A stretch of DNA of 64,000 nt from Oscheius dolichura. Taxonomy: Eukaryota; Nematoda; Chromadorea; Rhabditida; Rhabditidae. The stretch lies in the NCBI GenBank assembly GCA_932521035.1, contig OW051494.1:668001-732000 (forward strand), given 5' to 3'. The notes under the pieces were generated by a model. It made no database searches, had not been told where the DNA came from, and was given only the letters and a program-made list of their open reading frames with translations. Shown here piece by piece: positions 24,033 to 34,947 of this stretch; positions within the stretch are counted from its first letter, which is position 1; each line of letters opens with the position of its first letter. The position numbers and the translations under genes were made by a program.

Positions 24033-24079
24033 CTCCGCTACGGGACTTCGTCTGAAAGCTTCCAGGTCCCGTAGCGGAG
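24033..24079. repeat. Perfect inverted repeat (14-bp arms, 19-nt loop)
   Basis: CTCCGCTACGGGAC at 24033-24046 is exactly complementary to GTCCCGTAGCGGAG at 24066-24079. GC-rich arms stand in AT-rich DNA 400 bp downstream of the citrate-carrier gene. I found no second copy in the window. Confidence 0.8.
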
Positions 24080-25041
24080 CGGTTTTTCCGAGGAATATCC
24101 GTTGGAAATGGACTATATTTGTAACGAAGAGAATAAAGTCTCCTTCTACTGCAGATATACCCAAAAATAGGCGGCGTGACGTAGCCGTTTTAACGGTCTG
24201 CAGTGTGACCAAAGCCGATACCTTCCATCGGGAACAGAAGCAGAAATTCAAGTATAATTTCACGTTCTAATTTTCTTTGAAGGCGTGATTCGGTTCCCTT
24301 TCATTTCTTCCTTTGATTTGTAAAATTGGGAAGCTGATAAAAGAGGCTGGGAGAGTAACAGGAAGGAGGGGATCAGCCGAGCAGCAACTTCCCAAACTGA
24401 CTTCTGAAGCCGGATTTTTTAGTTTCATACTACAGTACCAATAGTCCTAGTGGTACGCGGCATCCTCATGTTAATGGGCCGTGAAACCTCTACTAAAGAA
24501 GAAAGAATCCGTCACCCCAACAGCAACATATATTTCCAGTCTTTGTCTTCTATTTCTATCCCCCTCTCTATACAATTTCATTGTATCTCTCCCTAGTACG
24601 ATAAATAACAAAGCTTTAAACTTCATCCCCCGCGAACTAGTAAAAGCCCGACGTTCTCTGTATTTCCAGCCGGAGCCCGTTCCGATTTCTTCTTTTTTCT
24701 CCCATAATAATTGGTCTCTGGCGGGCAGTTCACTTCACCCAGTTGCATAATTGACCGCCATCATCATACCGCTTTACCGTCGTCTTCTCTCTATAGTCTC
24801 TCTATCCATTCAACCAGAAAAGAGAGAGAGAGAGAATTAAGATCATTGTCTTCATTCTCTTTTACTAGTCACGAATCTCTCGGATCTCTTCCCGATCTAA
24901 CCTCCTGTTCCGCAATCGCTTTAGACAGAGAGGGAGATCTCTGCTTCCGATTATAGGCTGGTCAGCATAAAAACCGACGAAATTACTCCAATTGTGTCAA
25001 TCTTTCTCTCTCTTTCTCGTCTAGCCCAGTCCAGTTCAGCC

Positions 25042-26482
25042 ATGAAGGAAGCCCTTTGTGATGACGAAATGGCCGAAGTTAAGATTTTCCGACGGTGAGT
25101 TGGGAGCTCTCCAGGGATGAACACTTGATCCGGGCCAGTAAGGCGCTTTTTCGGTACAATAGCCCCAATATACCAATTACAGTATGCCGAAGATTATAGA
25201 ACTATTGCACTGAAAAAGCGCAAAGGCGGCACGCTTCCCCCGAAAATGCGCCTTTTCCCCTTGGATTTTTAAGATTTTTACCGTAATCCCACTTCCAGGT
25301 CAGCGTTTCTCGCCGTTGTCGCCTCTACCGTAACCATCCTCGGCTGTATTCTTGTCATCCCGCTGGCTTATCAAAATGTCCAACGGATTCACTCGTCCCT
25401 AATGGATGATGTCTATTTCTGCAAGGTTTGGAGCCTTGTTTACCGTTAAAAATTGATTTTAGACAAGGAATAGGGATCTTTGGAATGAAGTGGTTGCAGT
25501 AACGATAGGGAAGGGAGTCCCGGCCAAGAGTTTGGAAAGAGCAAAGAGAGCGGCAGCTGGGAAGGAGCAGAACAATGGAAAATGGCTATTCGGCCATTTT
25601 ATCACCACAAAGTTAGTTATTTATCATTTTAAAGGTCTGCCGAGCCTACAGTAGGAAAATTCGAGGAAAATTCCATCCTTTTCAGTCGCCAACGTCGGCA
25701 AGAGGCTAAATATTCAGTGGGAGCGGGTCCACACGACCAGCCGGCTGGTGCTATCCCATCCGGAGGCTACAGTTCCGGAGCAGAGACCTCTGGTGGTCGT
25801 CTGCCGGTTGACGAAGGGGTTAGCAGCGGCCCGGAAGAGGAAAGCTGCTGTGGCTGCCAGTTGGGCCCTCCCGGACCTCCAGGAGAGCCAGGACCTGATG
25901 GAGATGATGGCAAAGACGGTCAACAGGGTATCGACGGCCAGCCGGGCAACGACGCCGAGGCTCCCCACGACGATGGCGCTTCTCTTGCGAACTGTGTTAG
26001 GGAATGCCCTCCAGGCCCGCCGGGTCAGCCAGGACCTCCTGGAGATAAAGGAACTCGCGGTTATCCTGGAGATGCCGGTGAACCTGGCCAGCCTGGAAAG
26101 CCCGGAGCCAAGGGACCGGCGGGAAGAGCCGGGGCTGCAGGACCTCCCGGATATCCCGGTCGCCCTGGAGAGAAAGGCGAGCCGGGCAAGCAGATCCAAA
26201 TGGAAGCACCACCGGGCCCACCAGGAAGGGCAGGAGAGCCAGGAGCCCCTGGAAATCCAGGACCTCCTGGAGAGAAGGGCAAGCCCGGAGAGCCTGGACC
26301 TCCGGGGCCGCAGGGAGATCAAGGAAATCCTGGTAATTTGGGCTATTTTAGATGGAAAAAGAATCGTTTTAGGACCATATGGAAAGCCGGGAACTGCTGG
26401 ACCGCCTGGAGAAGACGGGGCACAAGGTGCCAAAGGCAGCTGCGACCACTGCCCGCCGCCACGAACTCCACCCGGCTATTGA
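25042..26482 (+). CDS. Cuticle collagen
   Basis: Exons 25042-25094, 25299-25425, 25463-25611, 25686-26332 and 26373-26482. The design is typical of nematode cuticle collagens: a short cytoplasmic start, a membrane anchor ([20 protein letters not shown]), a furin/BLI-4-type cleavage site (NRQRRQ), a Cys cluster (SCCGCQ), interrupted Gly-X-Y blocks (near 25865-25945, 26010-26185, 26215-26340, 26375-26440), a CVRECPPG break, and a C-terminal [13 protein letters not shown]. It is secreted, processed and cross-linked into cuticle. Total length is about 360 aa. The first intron contains a deleted MITE family 2 copy. A polyadenylation signal AATAAA is near 26551. Confidence 0.95.
25134..25258. mobile_element. 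Internally deleted MITE family 2 copy in the collagen intron
   Basis: The left end GGGCCAGTAAGGCGC runs directly into GTACAATAGCCCC, losing the left inner arm. The right arm (GCGGCACGCTTCCCCC, AAATGCGCCTT) is retained. Confidence 0.75.
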
Positions 26483-26626
26483 TCTCTCTACTCTATTTTT
26501 GTCTTCTTCACTTTATCTCATCCTTTTGTGCAATTCGTAGTAAAATATGGAAATAAAACAGTCACAAGCCTTTTCCAGGATATTCCCTCTTTTGCGCGGG
26601 GTTTAGACTTGGTAAAACTTTTAAAG

Positions 26627-26881
26627 TCAATATTTTTCAATGCTCTTTAACTTTTCAATAGACGATTTTACCGTCAAAATGTAGCCCAGGATTTCCTCTA
26701 CAAATCTCATTTTATAGTTTAAAGGTAGGTCAATACAGCTGATGTTCAGTTTGCTCCTATCATATGTTGATTCCGCGGCCGGAATGGCGCTTTCTGCAGT
26801 CTTGGCGGCGTAACATTCTTCTACAGACGACCACAACGGTCTCTTCATGCCGACAGTGACCACCAGGAGCTGACGATTCAA
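26627..26881 (-). CDS. Hypothetical 84-aa open frame
   Basis: A single open frame with ATG at 26881 and reasonable amino-acid composition (two Cys, alternating hydrophobics near the end). It has no domain or signal peptide and no supporting upstream signal. It is convergent with the collagen 3' end. It may be a small gene or a chance frame. Confidence 0.2.
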   Translation of the reverse strand: MNRQLLVVTVGMKRPLWSSVEECYAAKTAESAIPAAESTYDRSKLNISCIDLPLNYKMRFVEEILGYILTVKSSIEKLKSIEKY

Positions 26882-26919
26882 GTATTCGTCTAATATTTAG
26901 AATTCTTTCCATTTTAGAG

Positions 26920-27230
26920 ATGAATAAACTGAAATTAGCCTTTCTTGGCTGTTCTGTGGCCAGCTTTCTGGTAATCCTCTATTTTTCGCTGAAAGAACGG
27001 GCTAGAATGATTCCTAGACCAGGTAAGAAACAAAAATGGGATCGAAACTTGTTCCAGATTACTCCAAAGCTTGGATATTAGGCCAGTAGAATGATGACGA
27101 CGAGAAATTGATGGAAATAGACCCCGAGCCTCCAATAGGTTGGTAAAATTCTGGACAGCGGATTGAACGGCGGATTACCCCGTATCTGGTAAGGCAGCTG
27201 ACATTAAAGTCAATACAGCCAGAAACATAG
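26920..27230 (+). pseudogene. Signal-anchor membrane protein fragment with in-frame stops
   Basis: CATTTTAGAG precedes an ATG at 26920. Exon 26920-27022 encodes a short basic N-terminus and one membrane segment (LAFLGCSVASFLVILYFSL). A 35-nt intron leads to exon 27058 on, which reads DYSKAWILGQ and meets TAG at 27087. The same frame then continues with coding-like residues (NDDDEKLMEIDPEPPIGW) to TAA at 27144, and again to TAG at 27228. The type II topology resembles Golgi glycosyltransferase N-termini, but no catalytic domain follows. It is either a nonsense-mutated relic or a 44-aa membrane peptide. Confidence 0.38.
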
Positions 27231-27408
27231 CAGCCCAGATTATCTGCCCTCAAAATAAACAAGTTTTCCTATTTTAAACTTGGTTTTTACATTTTTCCCC
27301 CAGTTAAACAATCAAAATATTAGATGTCTGTGGATTTTTGATTCAAAATGTAAAAACAACTGGGCCATATAAAAGCCAGGATGAGATTTGAGCTAACAAA
27401 ACCAAAAT

Positions 27409-28614
27409 ATGCAATACTTCTCTTCTTTACTGCTGTTTTCCGTGGTTTTCGTCGCGATTTCTGCCAATCGTCCGAGGATCTGCCTGAATAATGGAGCTCC
27501 TTGCAATGCTAACGGCACTCTGAGCAACTGTTGCGTGAGTTTTATTTAAATAAATTAAAGGACCTAGGACCCCCCTAAAGCTCTGGTAAATTGACCCCGA
27601 AGAGAATTTCCTTATTTGAGCAACAAAATAGGCTTTCTAATCGCTTCGGAACCTATAGACTTAGGCTCCCGGAACCAGGAAACTTTAGAGCGTTCTCATT
27701 TGACGGAATCATGCGGTCTTGGAAAAACATTTGATATATCCAGACTCGCCAGAAAATTCTCTACAAAACTGCTTGGTCAGAATTTTGAGAACTAAAATTA
27801 TTCAGTCTAAAATAAGGATTTCCCCCCGCCGCGCCATATTTTTTGAAACTTATGGTCCCAAAGCGGCTCTTGACTGTTTTTTGGGCAGAAAAGTCGTTGG
27901 CCCGTTTTTCCTGGTCCTGTTTAGCTTTAGAAACCACTGACAGACCTTTAAATTTCCTAAAATATCGGTCAATTTGTCTTTTAGAGCACCAATTGTGTCG
28001 TAGAGCCGGGCCAGTCTCGTGGAAGGTGTAGAACCAGAGGAAGAGCTGCTCGACAAACGGAGCAGTGCCTAGATAATGAAGCCTCTTGTCAACAGAATGG
28101 CAGTCAAAACAATTGCTGTGTAAGTTTAGTACCGGATCGTTTTGGGGCCATAGGCTACAGTATATTTTTTACAGTAATCAAATTCAGAGCGGTTTCTGCC
28201 TCCAGCAAAAGGATAACTCTGAAGGAACTTGCCAAATGGGACCAGAAGTGGAAATAAGACCTCTTCCAGTTCAACCCGTCTCCGAGTGCCTGTTCAATGG
28301 GGCTTCTTGTCAAATGGATGGAAGCCAAGGAAACTGCTGTGTGAGATTCTTCTCATTGCTGGAAACCTGGGGGAATTTAGAGCGGTTTCTGTCTCCAACA
28401 AGAGGAACAAAATGAAGGAAGATGTCAGGAAAAAGATAAGGAGACCGATGGAGAGGAAGGAGAGGAGGTAGAGGCTGATGGGGAATGGGAGAATGATGAT
28501 AGTGACGGAGAGCAGTCTGACGAAAGTAACCAAGAAAGTAAAGAGCAGGAAAAGTCTGGAGAAGAAAATAGCCAGGAACAGGAAGGAAATGAGGAGGGAA
28601 ATGATGAAGAATGA
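27409..28614 (+). CDS. Secreted protein with three knottin-like Cys modules and an acidic tail, 215 aa
   Basis: Exons 27409-27534, 27985-28119, 28188-28340 and 28381-28614 give 216 codons. The first 20 residues are a signal peptide. Three modules follow with spacing C-x6-C-x8-CC-x3-C-x9/10-C, the six-cysteine framework of inhibitor-cystine-knot (knottin) domains. Module starts are CLNNGAPC, CLDNEASC and CLFNGASC. Each intron falls in phase 0 exactly after the CC pair, so each exon joins the end of one module to the start of the next. The C-terminus is about 65 residues very rich in Glu, Asp, Gln, Ser and Gly. CATATAAAAG at 27366 looks like a TATA box 40 bp upstream. Function is unknown; knottins include protease inhibitors, ligands and channel blockers, and nothing here decides between them. 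Confidence 0.82.
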
Positions 28615-28740
28615 TTTTAACAATACTGTGAGATGTACCTGTAATAATAAAGTGACACTACAATAATACTGTATACCCACGAATTGTCGCTTTATGTCAA
28701 ACGGAAGATGGTGGTCTCTAATCGAAAGGCGGGATCTCTA

Positions 28741-28885
28741 CTTCCACACTTCTGTGGATCTATCATATACCGTTGGAAAGAGCTCGTCGGGATCTGTTTT
28801 CTTATCCACGTCAGCGTTCTGGCACCTATTTTGCTTAGAAATAGGCTATATACTAACCCTTCTCAGTAGTCTCAGGATTCGAACT
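28741..28885. repeat. Dispersed repeat family 5, copy 1
   Basis: It shares TATCATATACCGTTGGAAAG, AGCTCGTCG, CTGGCACCTATTTTG, GAAATAGGC and ACTAACCCTTC with 59210-59352, in the same order and orientation. It is non-coding. The remaining sequence up to 29069 holds short AGGATTCGAACTC tandem repeats. Confidence 0.75.
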
Positions 28886-29069
28886 CTCCTTTAGGATTCG
28901 AACTCTTCATTAGGATTCGTATTTTGTGTCTTACCCACTAAATCGCCCCTGGCGGTGGTTTTCAAGAGGTCTAAAAATTCAGATTTACCTCAGGAAAGCG
29001 AAAGGATTAGAGCGCATTTCCCAATAGAGTGTTTCCCCTTTCGCTTTCGCCACTTCTTTCGAAAACAAG

Positions 29070-29747
29070 ATGCTCCCCTTTCTTAATGTTCCATACGTCC
29101 TACAGTATGAAATTGTGAGAAAGGTATCGTTTCTATTCTCAACATATGGAAAACCCCTCGTTCCAGATGAATTTAAAACCAGCGTTGCGACTCCGACTGA
29201 CTTCGAAGTACGGTACCCATCTCGTTTCCGAATGTAAAACGAAATTATTGGAAATGTATCGATCTTGCTTTGAGGGAAAGAAAGGCTCCACTCTTATTTC
29301 GTTGTGGGTCAGTTGATTTCCAAATTTTGGGATCCTGGAGCGACAATATTTTCGTTCAAAATCCACTTCGGGACCGGTCACCAGAACTACGTAACCTCTG
29401 TTTATCCCTCTTTCCAGGAAGACGGAATTGACTTTGCCGTAGGCAATATGGAATACATCCAATTTATGGAGCATCTCGTGGGTCGCGGTCTGATTGAACA
29501 GCTTGAGTCTAGAGACAGACAACGCCTGTGGCAAGTCTACCATCAGCTACAGGACGAGCTGACCATTTGGGAAGAATTCCACCAGATGGAGCGGCCACCG
29601 ATTGCTATTCACTTTGAGCAAATGGCAGATAAAATTAATGATGGGTCTATTTATACAGGGGAGCAGAGAAGAATTCGGAGAGTACGACCTCCAAAGGGAC
29701 GAGGTGGGCGCCTAGGGAGGCGCGCCATCCGTTACAGGGCAAAGTAG
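29070..29747 (+). CDS. F-box protein C with basic C-terminus, 174 aa
   Basis: Exons 29070-29123, 29167-29307 and 29418-29747 give 175 codons. The first 40 residues form an F-box-like motif (LPFLNVPYVLQYEIVRK, then MNLKPALRLRLTSK) with the same phase-0 intron position as F-box genes A and B. A helical middle (GLIEQLESRDRQRLWQVYHQ) leads to a C-terminus full of Arg, Gly and Pro (RRIRRVRPPKGRGGRLGRR), suggesting nucleic-acid binding or nuclear location. The SCF adaptor role is inferred from the motif. Confidence 0.65.
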
Positions 29748-29854
29748 ACGTCAGTTTTTCTTCTTGCTATCCATTTTTCTGGATTTCTTTTGATACATTT
29801 TATTTCTTTACGTCGTTATTAAACTATAGCATAAATATTGACAGTAATTTGGTG

Positions 29855-30561
29855 TCAGTCGATAAATATTGGGTTCGTTGTGGCTTGAGGAGGACATTCG
29901 TCCAGGGGAACACAAGTGCCGTTGTCATTTCTATAGAATCCAGCTACACAGACACATACTCCTGATTGAATACAGTACATGGGGCATGCCTGAAAATTTG
30001 GGGGTCTTAAGACTTATGGGGGAATGGAGGAGGTTTTCTTGAAAATTAGCCCACTATGGTCCAACCAGAGCTAACTCACGGAAAATCTTAGACTAAACAC
30101 CTGAAAATCCAAATTTTCCACCGATTTTAGGGTTCAAAATGTTCAGTAGAATGAGCTCTACATGGAAAAAAAATCGTATTACGGTATTTTAAGAGCCAAT
30201 TTTTAAAATTTAGGCGATTCTCTCTAATTTGAGCGGTTTTTCAAAATGGTTTTGAAATTTCGACATTTCCTCCTGAAAATCAGAATTTCTGGCAAATATT
30301 TTAATATCACCGAATTTGCCAGAAAATTCTGTACAACACTGCTGTGACAGATTTTTAGAAAAGTGGATTTTTCGTTCTAAATCGGCTAAATTATTCCCCT
30401 ACCTGTTGCTTTCCTCGATTGGCACAGGTTCTCTGGCATCCGGGACAGCTGACAGCCACCTCGTTCGCTGGACAGGGTCTGATTGGAATCGGCATGATTC
30501 CATAGACTTCCAGGGTTAGAATACTCAAGATTAAAATAGGGAGAAGGTAGGAAAAGTACAT
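29855..30561 (-). CDS. Secreted TIL-type protease inhibitor, 97 aa
   Basis: Exons 30561-30403 and 29989-29855 give 98 codons. A signal peptide (MYFSYLLPILILSILTLEVYG) precedes one trypsin-inhibitor-like domain with ten cysteines. These include CPANEVAVSCPGCQRTC, then CxxYC, CVCVAGFYRNDNGTCV and the closing EC. This is the Ascaris-type serine protease inhibitor fold, in which the reactive loop lies between the fifth and sixth cysteines (around KQQACPMYC). It is expected to be secreted and to inhibit a serine protease; specificity cannot be read safely. The intron (29990-30402) contains a family-6 repeat. Confidence 0.88.
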
Positions 30562-31090
30562 TATGACGCCTGGAAAGGGAGGGTGTTCCAATGACCCGGA
30601 AAAACAGACCTCTTTTATTGGATACTTTTTGGTTTGTTGATCCAGGCGCATTGAATTTAAAAAAGGGGTCGACCGGGAGAAAAACAACTCGTGATTGTGA
30701 ATCACAATTGGGAATTGAAAACATGGTGATTTTTGGGAACAATGTGAGTTTTTTCGGAGTTGCAAAACTGGCAAAAAGTGGTGTTTCGCCTCTAATGGGA
30801 AAAGTAGCGTTTCAGCTTTCCTGGCCATGTTCTTTTTCGAAGATGTTGGACTCCTTAGATAGAGCAAAAAATTCTATACAAGATGTTTGTGGCGCTTTTT
30901 TGAAAATTGGATTTTATAAATTCACACAGATTTCAAAATGGGCGCCAGTCAACATTCCAAGCGTCGCCACGAGCCGGAAAACCCCGTTTCTTAAACATAT
31001 TTTTATACTATCGTACTCGCCAGAAAATTCTCTACAAAACTGTTGTGACATTTTTTTTGGAAACGGGACTTTTTTGGCTCTAAACGGGTG
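30300..31090. repeat. Dispersed repeat family 6 copies
   Basis: The unit GCCAGAAAATTCTCTACAAA followed by ACTGCTGTGACA and a TGGACTTTTTTAG-like end occurs near 30305-30390 and 31010-31090, with a fragment at about 30865-30925. Further copies lie near 14345, 27747, 37520, 37690 and 60975. The stretch 30562-31396 holds only these and AT-rich sequence. Confidence 0.65.
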
Positions 31091-31396
31091 TCAGGCTGAT
31101 AATTAGAATTCGGCGCATAAACCCAGCAGAAACTCAGTTTTCGGTCATTCCTAGTTTTTTAATTTCCTGATCTCTGAACAATATTGTAAACTGCAGTCAT
31201 CTTCTTGCCGGGTTTTTGGGGCATATAAAAATTTTTTCTCCCCTGTCTGAAAGATTCTACCCCATAGTCAGGCACCAGAACAAAAAGTGGCCCGAAAACT
31301 CGGAAAATATCCCCAAACAAACCGGTTAAAAAACCTGAAAACTCTGTAAAGATCGATTAAACATAAACTGACGATTAACAAAAAGGACAACACTTA

Positions 31397-32591
31397 TTAA
31401 AAGGCCTCACCATCTTGGGCTATAAGTGTCACAGCCGCGGGTATCTCTGCCTTCATAAGAGGAGCTTGTGTGACTACAGTCGGCTTGGCTGCGATTGCCG
31501 GCTCGGGTTTTGCCTGTTTCTTGGGGCAGGGTTTTTTCTTCATTTTTTCCGTAGCGATCGTTATGGGAGCCTGTGCCGGCTGCTTTTTCGCACAGGCCTT
31601 CTTCGTTGGTTTAGCTGTAACAATCGTTGTGGGAGCCTGGGTTGCCGTAGTAGTCGCAGGAGCGGCGGGTTTAGCTAGCGGCGATGGCCATGTCCGTTCT
31701 TTAAAAAATTGTGGGATTAATTTAAAGGTCTAACTCACTTATGGCAAAGGTGAAGGTATTATTGGGCAGTCTCTGCACGGCGCACATCATGCTCTCATTG
31801 CCGAAGCTGACCTCCTTCATGTAGGGAACTTGTTTGTCTCTCCAGGTGCAGGCTAAAGTGTATTTTTTTAAATTTAAATTATCGTGGCGGAAACCAGGAA
31901 CCAGCGCTATGTGGTCCTGGAACGAAATAGGAATGAATGGGCCCGAAAATACCGTCCCAGCCCATTGGGAACTTCATAAATGACCTAGGCACGCAATCGT
32001 TTTAAGATCTATGACTTTAAAAGCTATTGGATCGTCGATTTTTAAGACAAAAGGAAGATAGACGTTCGGATATGGGTCTCGAAGCGAACTGACTCAGAAA
32101 GGTTAAATTTTAGACCGGGAAATAAGGAAACGAGCAGCCAGATTAGAAATGGGTGTTCTCATTACTTTTTTCGTGACGGGACCCTGCCCCGCCGCTGGCC
32201 CAAGTCCTGGGAAGATTACATTAAGAACTTTCACAGTCGCTACAAGACCCCGAAGCGTATTTTAAACTATTAGTCCTTTAAACTGCCGCCAAAACTCACA
32301 TTTAATATGCCAGACATTCTTCAATCCTGCTATCTGCTCGGTACAGACGAATACTCCTTCCGGCACCGTTCGGGTGTCATTATACCGGTAGCGGGTCTTA
32401 TTAAATTCACAGGAGGATGCCGCTGGCAGTGCAGTTAGTATGGGCATTCGTGGAGAGTTGAGGTCTGCTACAGATCTGGGTGCTGCTGCCAGTAGTTGAG
32501 ACCTCGTGGCAGTCCATAGAAACGAACACAGGAGGACTGAAATGGGGATATTTTAAACCAAAAAATAGGGATAACCTGTAGCCCAGCCCAT
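31397..32591 (-). CDS. Secreted MIG-18-like Cys domain protein with Lys/Pro/Thr-rich tail, 222 aa
   Basis: Exons 32591-32576 (16 nt), 32536-32300, 31852-31739 and 31698-31397 give 223 codons. A signal peptide (MGWATVLLCSFLWTATRS) is followed by a spacer and a domain with C-x4-Y-x-Y, VFVCTEQ, SCTWRDKQVPY and ESMMCAV. This pattern fits the fibronectin-type-I-like domain of nematode MIG-18-type extracellular proteins. The last exon encodes about 100 residues of low complexity with a repeated QAP(T/I)TI(V/A)T motif and KKAC/KKKPC clusters. It is probably an extracellular-matrix protein. Domain naming is from pattern memory and should be treated as moderate. Confidence 0.66.
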
Positions 32592-34947
32592 GTCTCCTGG
32601 CTGCGGCGAAGCGTGGTCTTCCTCATCGATTCCCCTTCCTTTTATCCGGCCCGGTTGAAAGACGCTGGCTGTTCACATCGGTTATTGACGAGGAAATGGT
32701 ACTCAATGGAGTAGTGTGAAGGCGGCTTTATCGTGGAGGCTGTCTGGAAAAAATATCAACTCTTTATCTCCTTTTTCAGGCTCTTTCAGCCTACTCTTTT
32801 AAGTATTTTTGACCCAAAAAGAGCCAGACCCCGGCTTTTTTATCCAGGAGGGTTTGGTCTTCTGGTTACCGTAGCCAGGAGGCTGAAAATGTCTGAAAAT
32901 CGAACCAGGCCCCGATTTTTGGATTCCTTACCAGTTCCCGGGTAAACTGTGGGATAAAATTCTATTCTACAGGTCGATAAAGACCATTCTGGGTATCCAA
33001 AATCCAGGTCTCGATTGGGTCCAGAGAAAAATCAACCCGAAAGAAGATGTGAAACCCGATTTTTTTGGTTGCTAGAGGTTATTTATGATCATAATTCTCC
33101 CCTATATCATTTTCTACCGGTCAAGAACCTTTTTTTAGCCTCTATTGGGTGATAAGAGTACAATATCCCGAGCCATTCGCCCCGACGACCGGAGATCAAC
33201 CCCATAAGCATAGCACACGATGTAGACTGTGAGAATTCTCCCTGTGACGTTGTAGAGAGGACGTTGGCGGCACCAGGGCCTATAGAATCTATAAAATAGG
33301 CTAAGCCTCTCCCCTATTCTGTTTGAATCCAGTGAAAAGCATCCAGGAGCAGCTGCTTCCCATTTGAAGGGCTCGACGGCTCCAGGGAGCCTTTTTTCCC
33401 AATAAAATGAATCTTAGTTGTTTCTGGAAGGGTTAGGCACCATGTAAAGTATGTCAGGATCCTATAAATTCATATCCTGGAGTAATAATGACGAAACCTC
33501 CCAGCCATCTGTGTATCTAGTCCGGTCCTTGGTCCTTTGACCCAGTTTCTTTAATATTCCCCTGGCCACAGCCGAGTCATATGTCCTGCAGCATCGTTAT
33601 GGCTCTTATGTTGGCCATTGTGCTTTTCTTCCCCATCAGATTACCCTTATTTCCTCCCTAATGAAAAAATAACGAAGAAATGGAATCAGTAGGCTGTCGC
33701 CTACGTCAGCTAACCTAGTGCACGTGGCGCAGTGCCAAGTTGCGCGGTTTACCGTCGGAGGGGTCGCGAGTTCGACTCCTCCGGCGTGCAATGATGATAT
33801 TCCATTATAACCATCTTTCGGGGCTGAAAGTTATGACTGATAAATTCTAATCTGAGCTTTTTGCATATTTTTGCTAATAAGACGCGATCTTCTAGTCGAA
33901 AAAGCGAAAAGTCCGCTTTCCTGGCATCTTTTCAGAAGGAAAGAGGGTGAAAGGAAGATGATGGGGAACATGATGGCGTGAGATTAGTTTCCTAGCCGCT
34001 TGACTGTTTGGTCTCGTCTTTTCCCCGGGTGCTGATCAGCTGTCTGAACAGTTTTGTGAGAGGTCTCTGCGCTCTCTACGCAGCGGACGGTCTCTCATTC
34101 ACATGCCCTCTCTACAGCCGTTCAACCACCACCCCCATCGAAATGAATCAATGTCTATGTGTCTTAATTGGAACTATGGACAGAAAACTGCCAGTTTTCT
34201 TCATTTTCTATATTTACCCCATCATTTTCTTCATTTTTTCACTCATTCCTAACAAAAATTCCACTCGAAATGGTGAGAAAAGAGGATTTAGAGGGATTTT
34301 CAATGGAACGGCCTGAAAATGACCACTGAATCCACTTCGGCTGTTTCTTTTCCAGATTTTCCATATATTTCCTTAATCTATCGCTATTTTATGTTATTTA
34401 AAAAAATAATATGAAGAATATTGTCCTAAAATTACTTTAAATCATCAAAAACTGGTTGAAAATGTTTAAAATCGGAGAAAATTCAATAATTTCGCCATTT
34501 CCGGTGCATTTTTCAGAATTTCTTCCCCAAATCTTTATTTTTCTATATAAATTGACAAATTTCCATATGTAGACATTAAAAATTGACTAATTAACAGATT
34601 CTAATATAAAAAATTGGTTTAAATACTTGAAAATCCAAGAAACCTGGGTAATTTTCTTATTATCGGCTCTATTTCATTGAATTTCTTGTTTTCTCTTGAA
34701 AATTGAAGAAAATCCGATCGTTTTTATCAGTTTTGTAATGTCCTTTCCCCCTGTTCTTCAGGGATTCCCCGCCCCGGCTGACCAGACAATGTTTATCGCC
34801 GTCTAAATTGATTCCCCACCCCCACCAGCTCCCTATCTGTTTCCCATCTGTTCTCTGCTTTTTTCCTTCATAATATGAACTTTTATCTCTAGCTGCCTTG
34901 TTTTCTAGTCCATTTTCTACATTTTAAAGGTCTATTTAGAGTAGAAA
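32592..34947. other. Spacer upstream of the amino-acid transporter
   Basis: A reverse-complement TATA-like TTTTATCC lies near 32640 for the MIG-18-like gene. A tRNA-like relic is at 33720-33790. The rest is AT-rich with no supportable exon. Confidence 0.5.
33720..33790 (+). repeat. tRNA-like relic
   Basis: It has an A-box-like TGGCGCAGTGCCAA and B-box-like AGTTCGACTCC. The ends GCACG and CGTGC can pair, followed by an A at the discriminator position. However, no normal anticodon arm or T-stem folds; instead GGAGGGGTCG pairs with CGACTCCTCC. It is best read as a degenerate tRNA or tRNA-derived short element. Confidence 0.5.

Larger units (their letters stand above)
23541..25041. other. Spacer upstream of the collagen gene
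   Basis: It contains a family-4 repeat (23838-23985), a perfect 14-bp-arm hairpin (24033-24079) and GA/CT-rich tracts (24820-24835, 25005-25020). A GCATAAAAACC stretch near 24966 may be a TATA-like element of the collagen promoter. No coding exon is supported. Confidence 0.5.

Noticed and set aside
25714-26433. Long open frames antisense to and in a second frame of the collagen exon
   Set aside because: They are mirror frames of the Gly-X-Y repeat, which keeps other frames open by base composition.
33720-33790. Functional tRNA gene
   Set aside because: The anticodon and T arms do not fold normally and the acceptor has a mismatch, so it is recorded as a relic.
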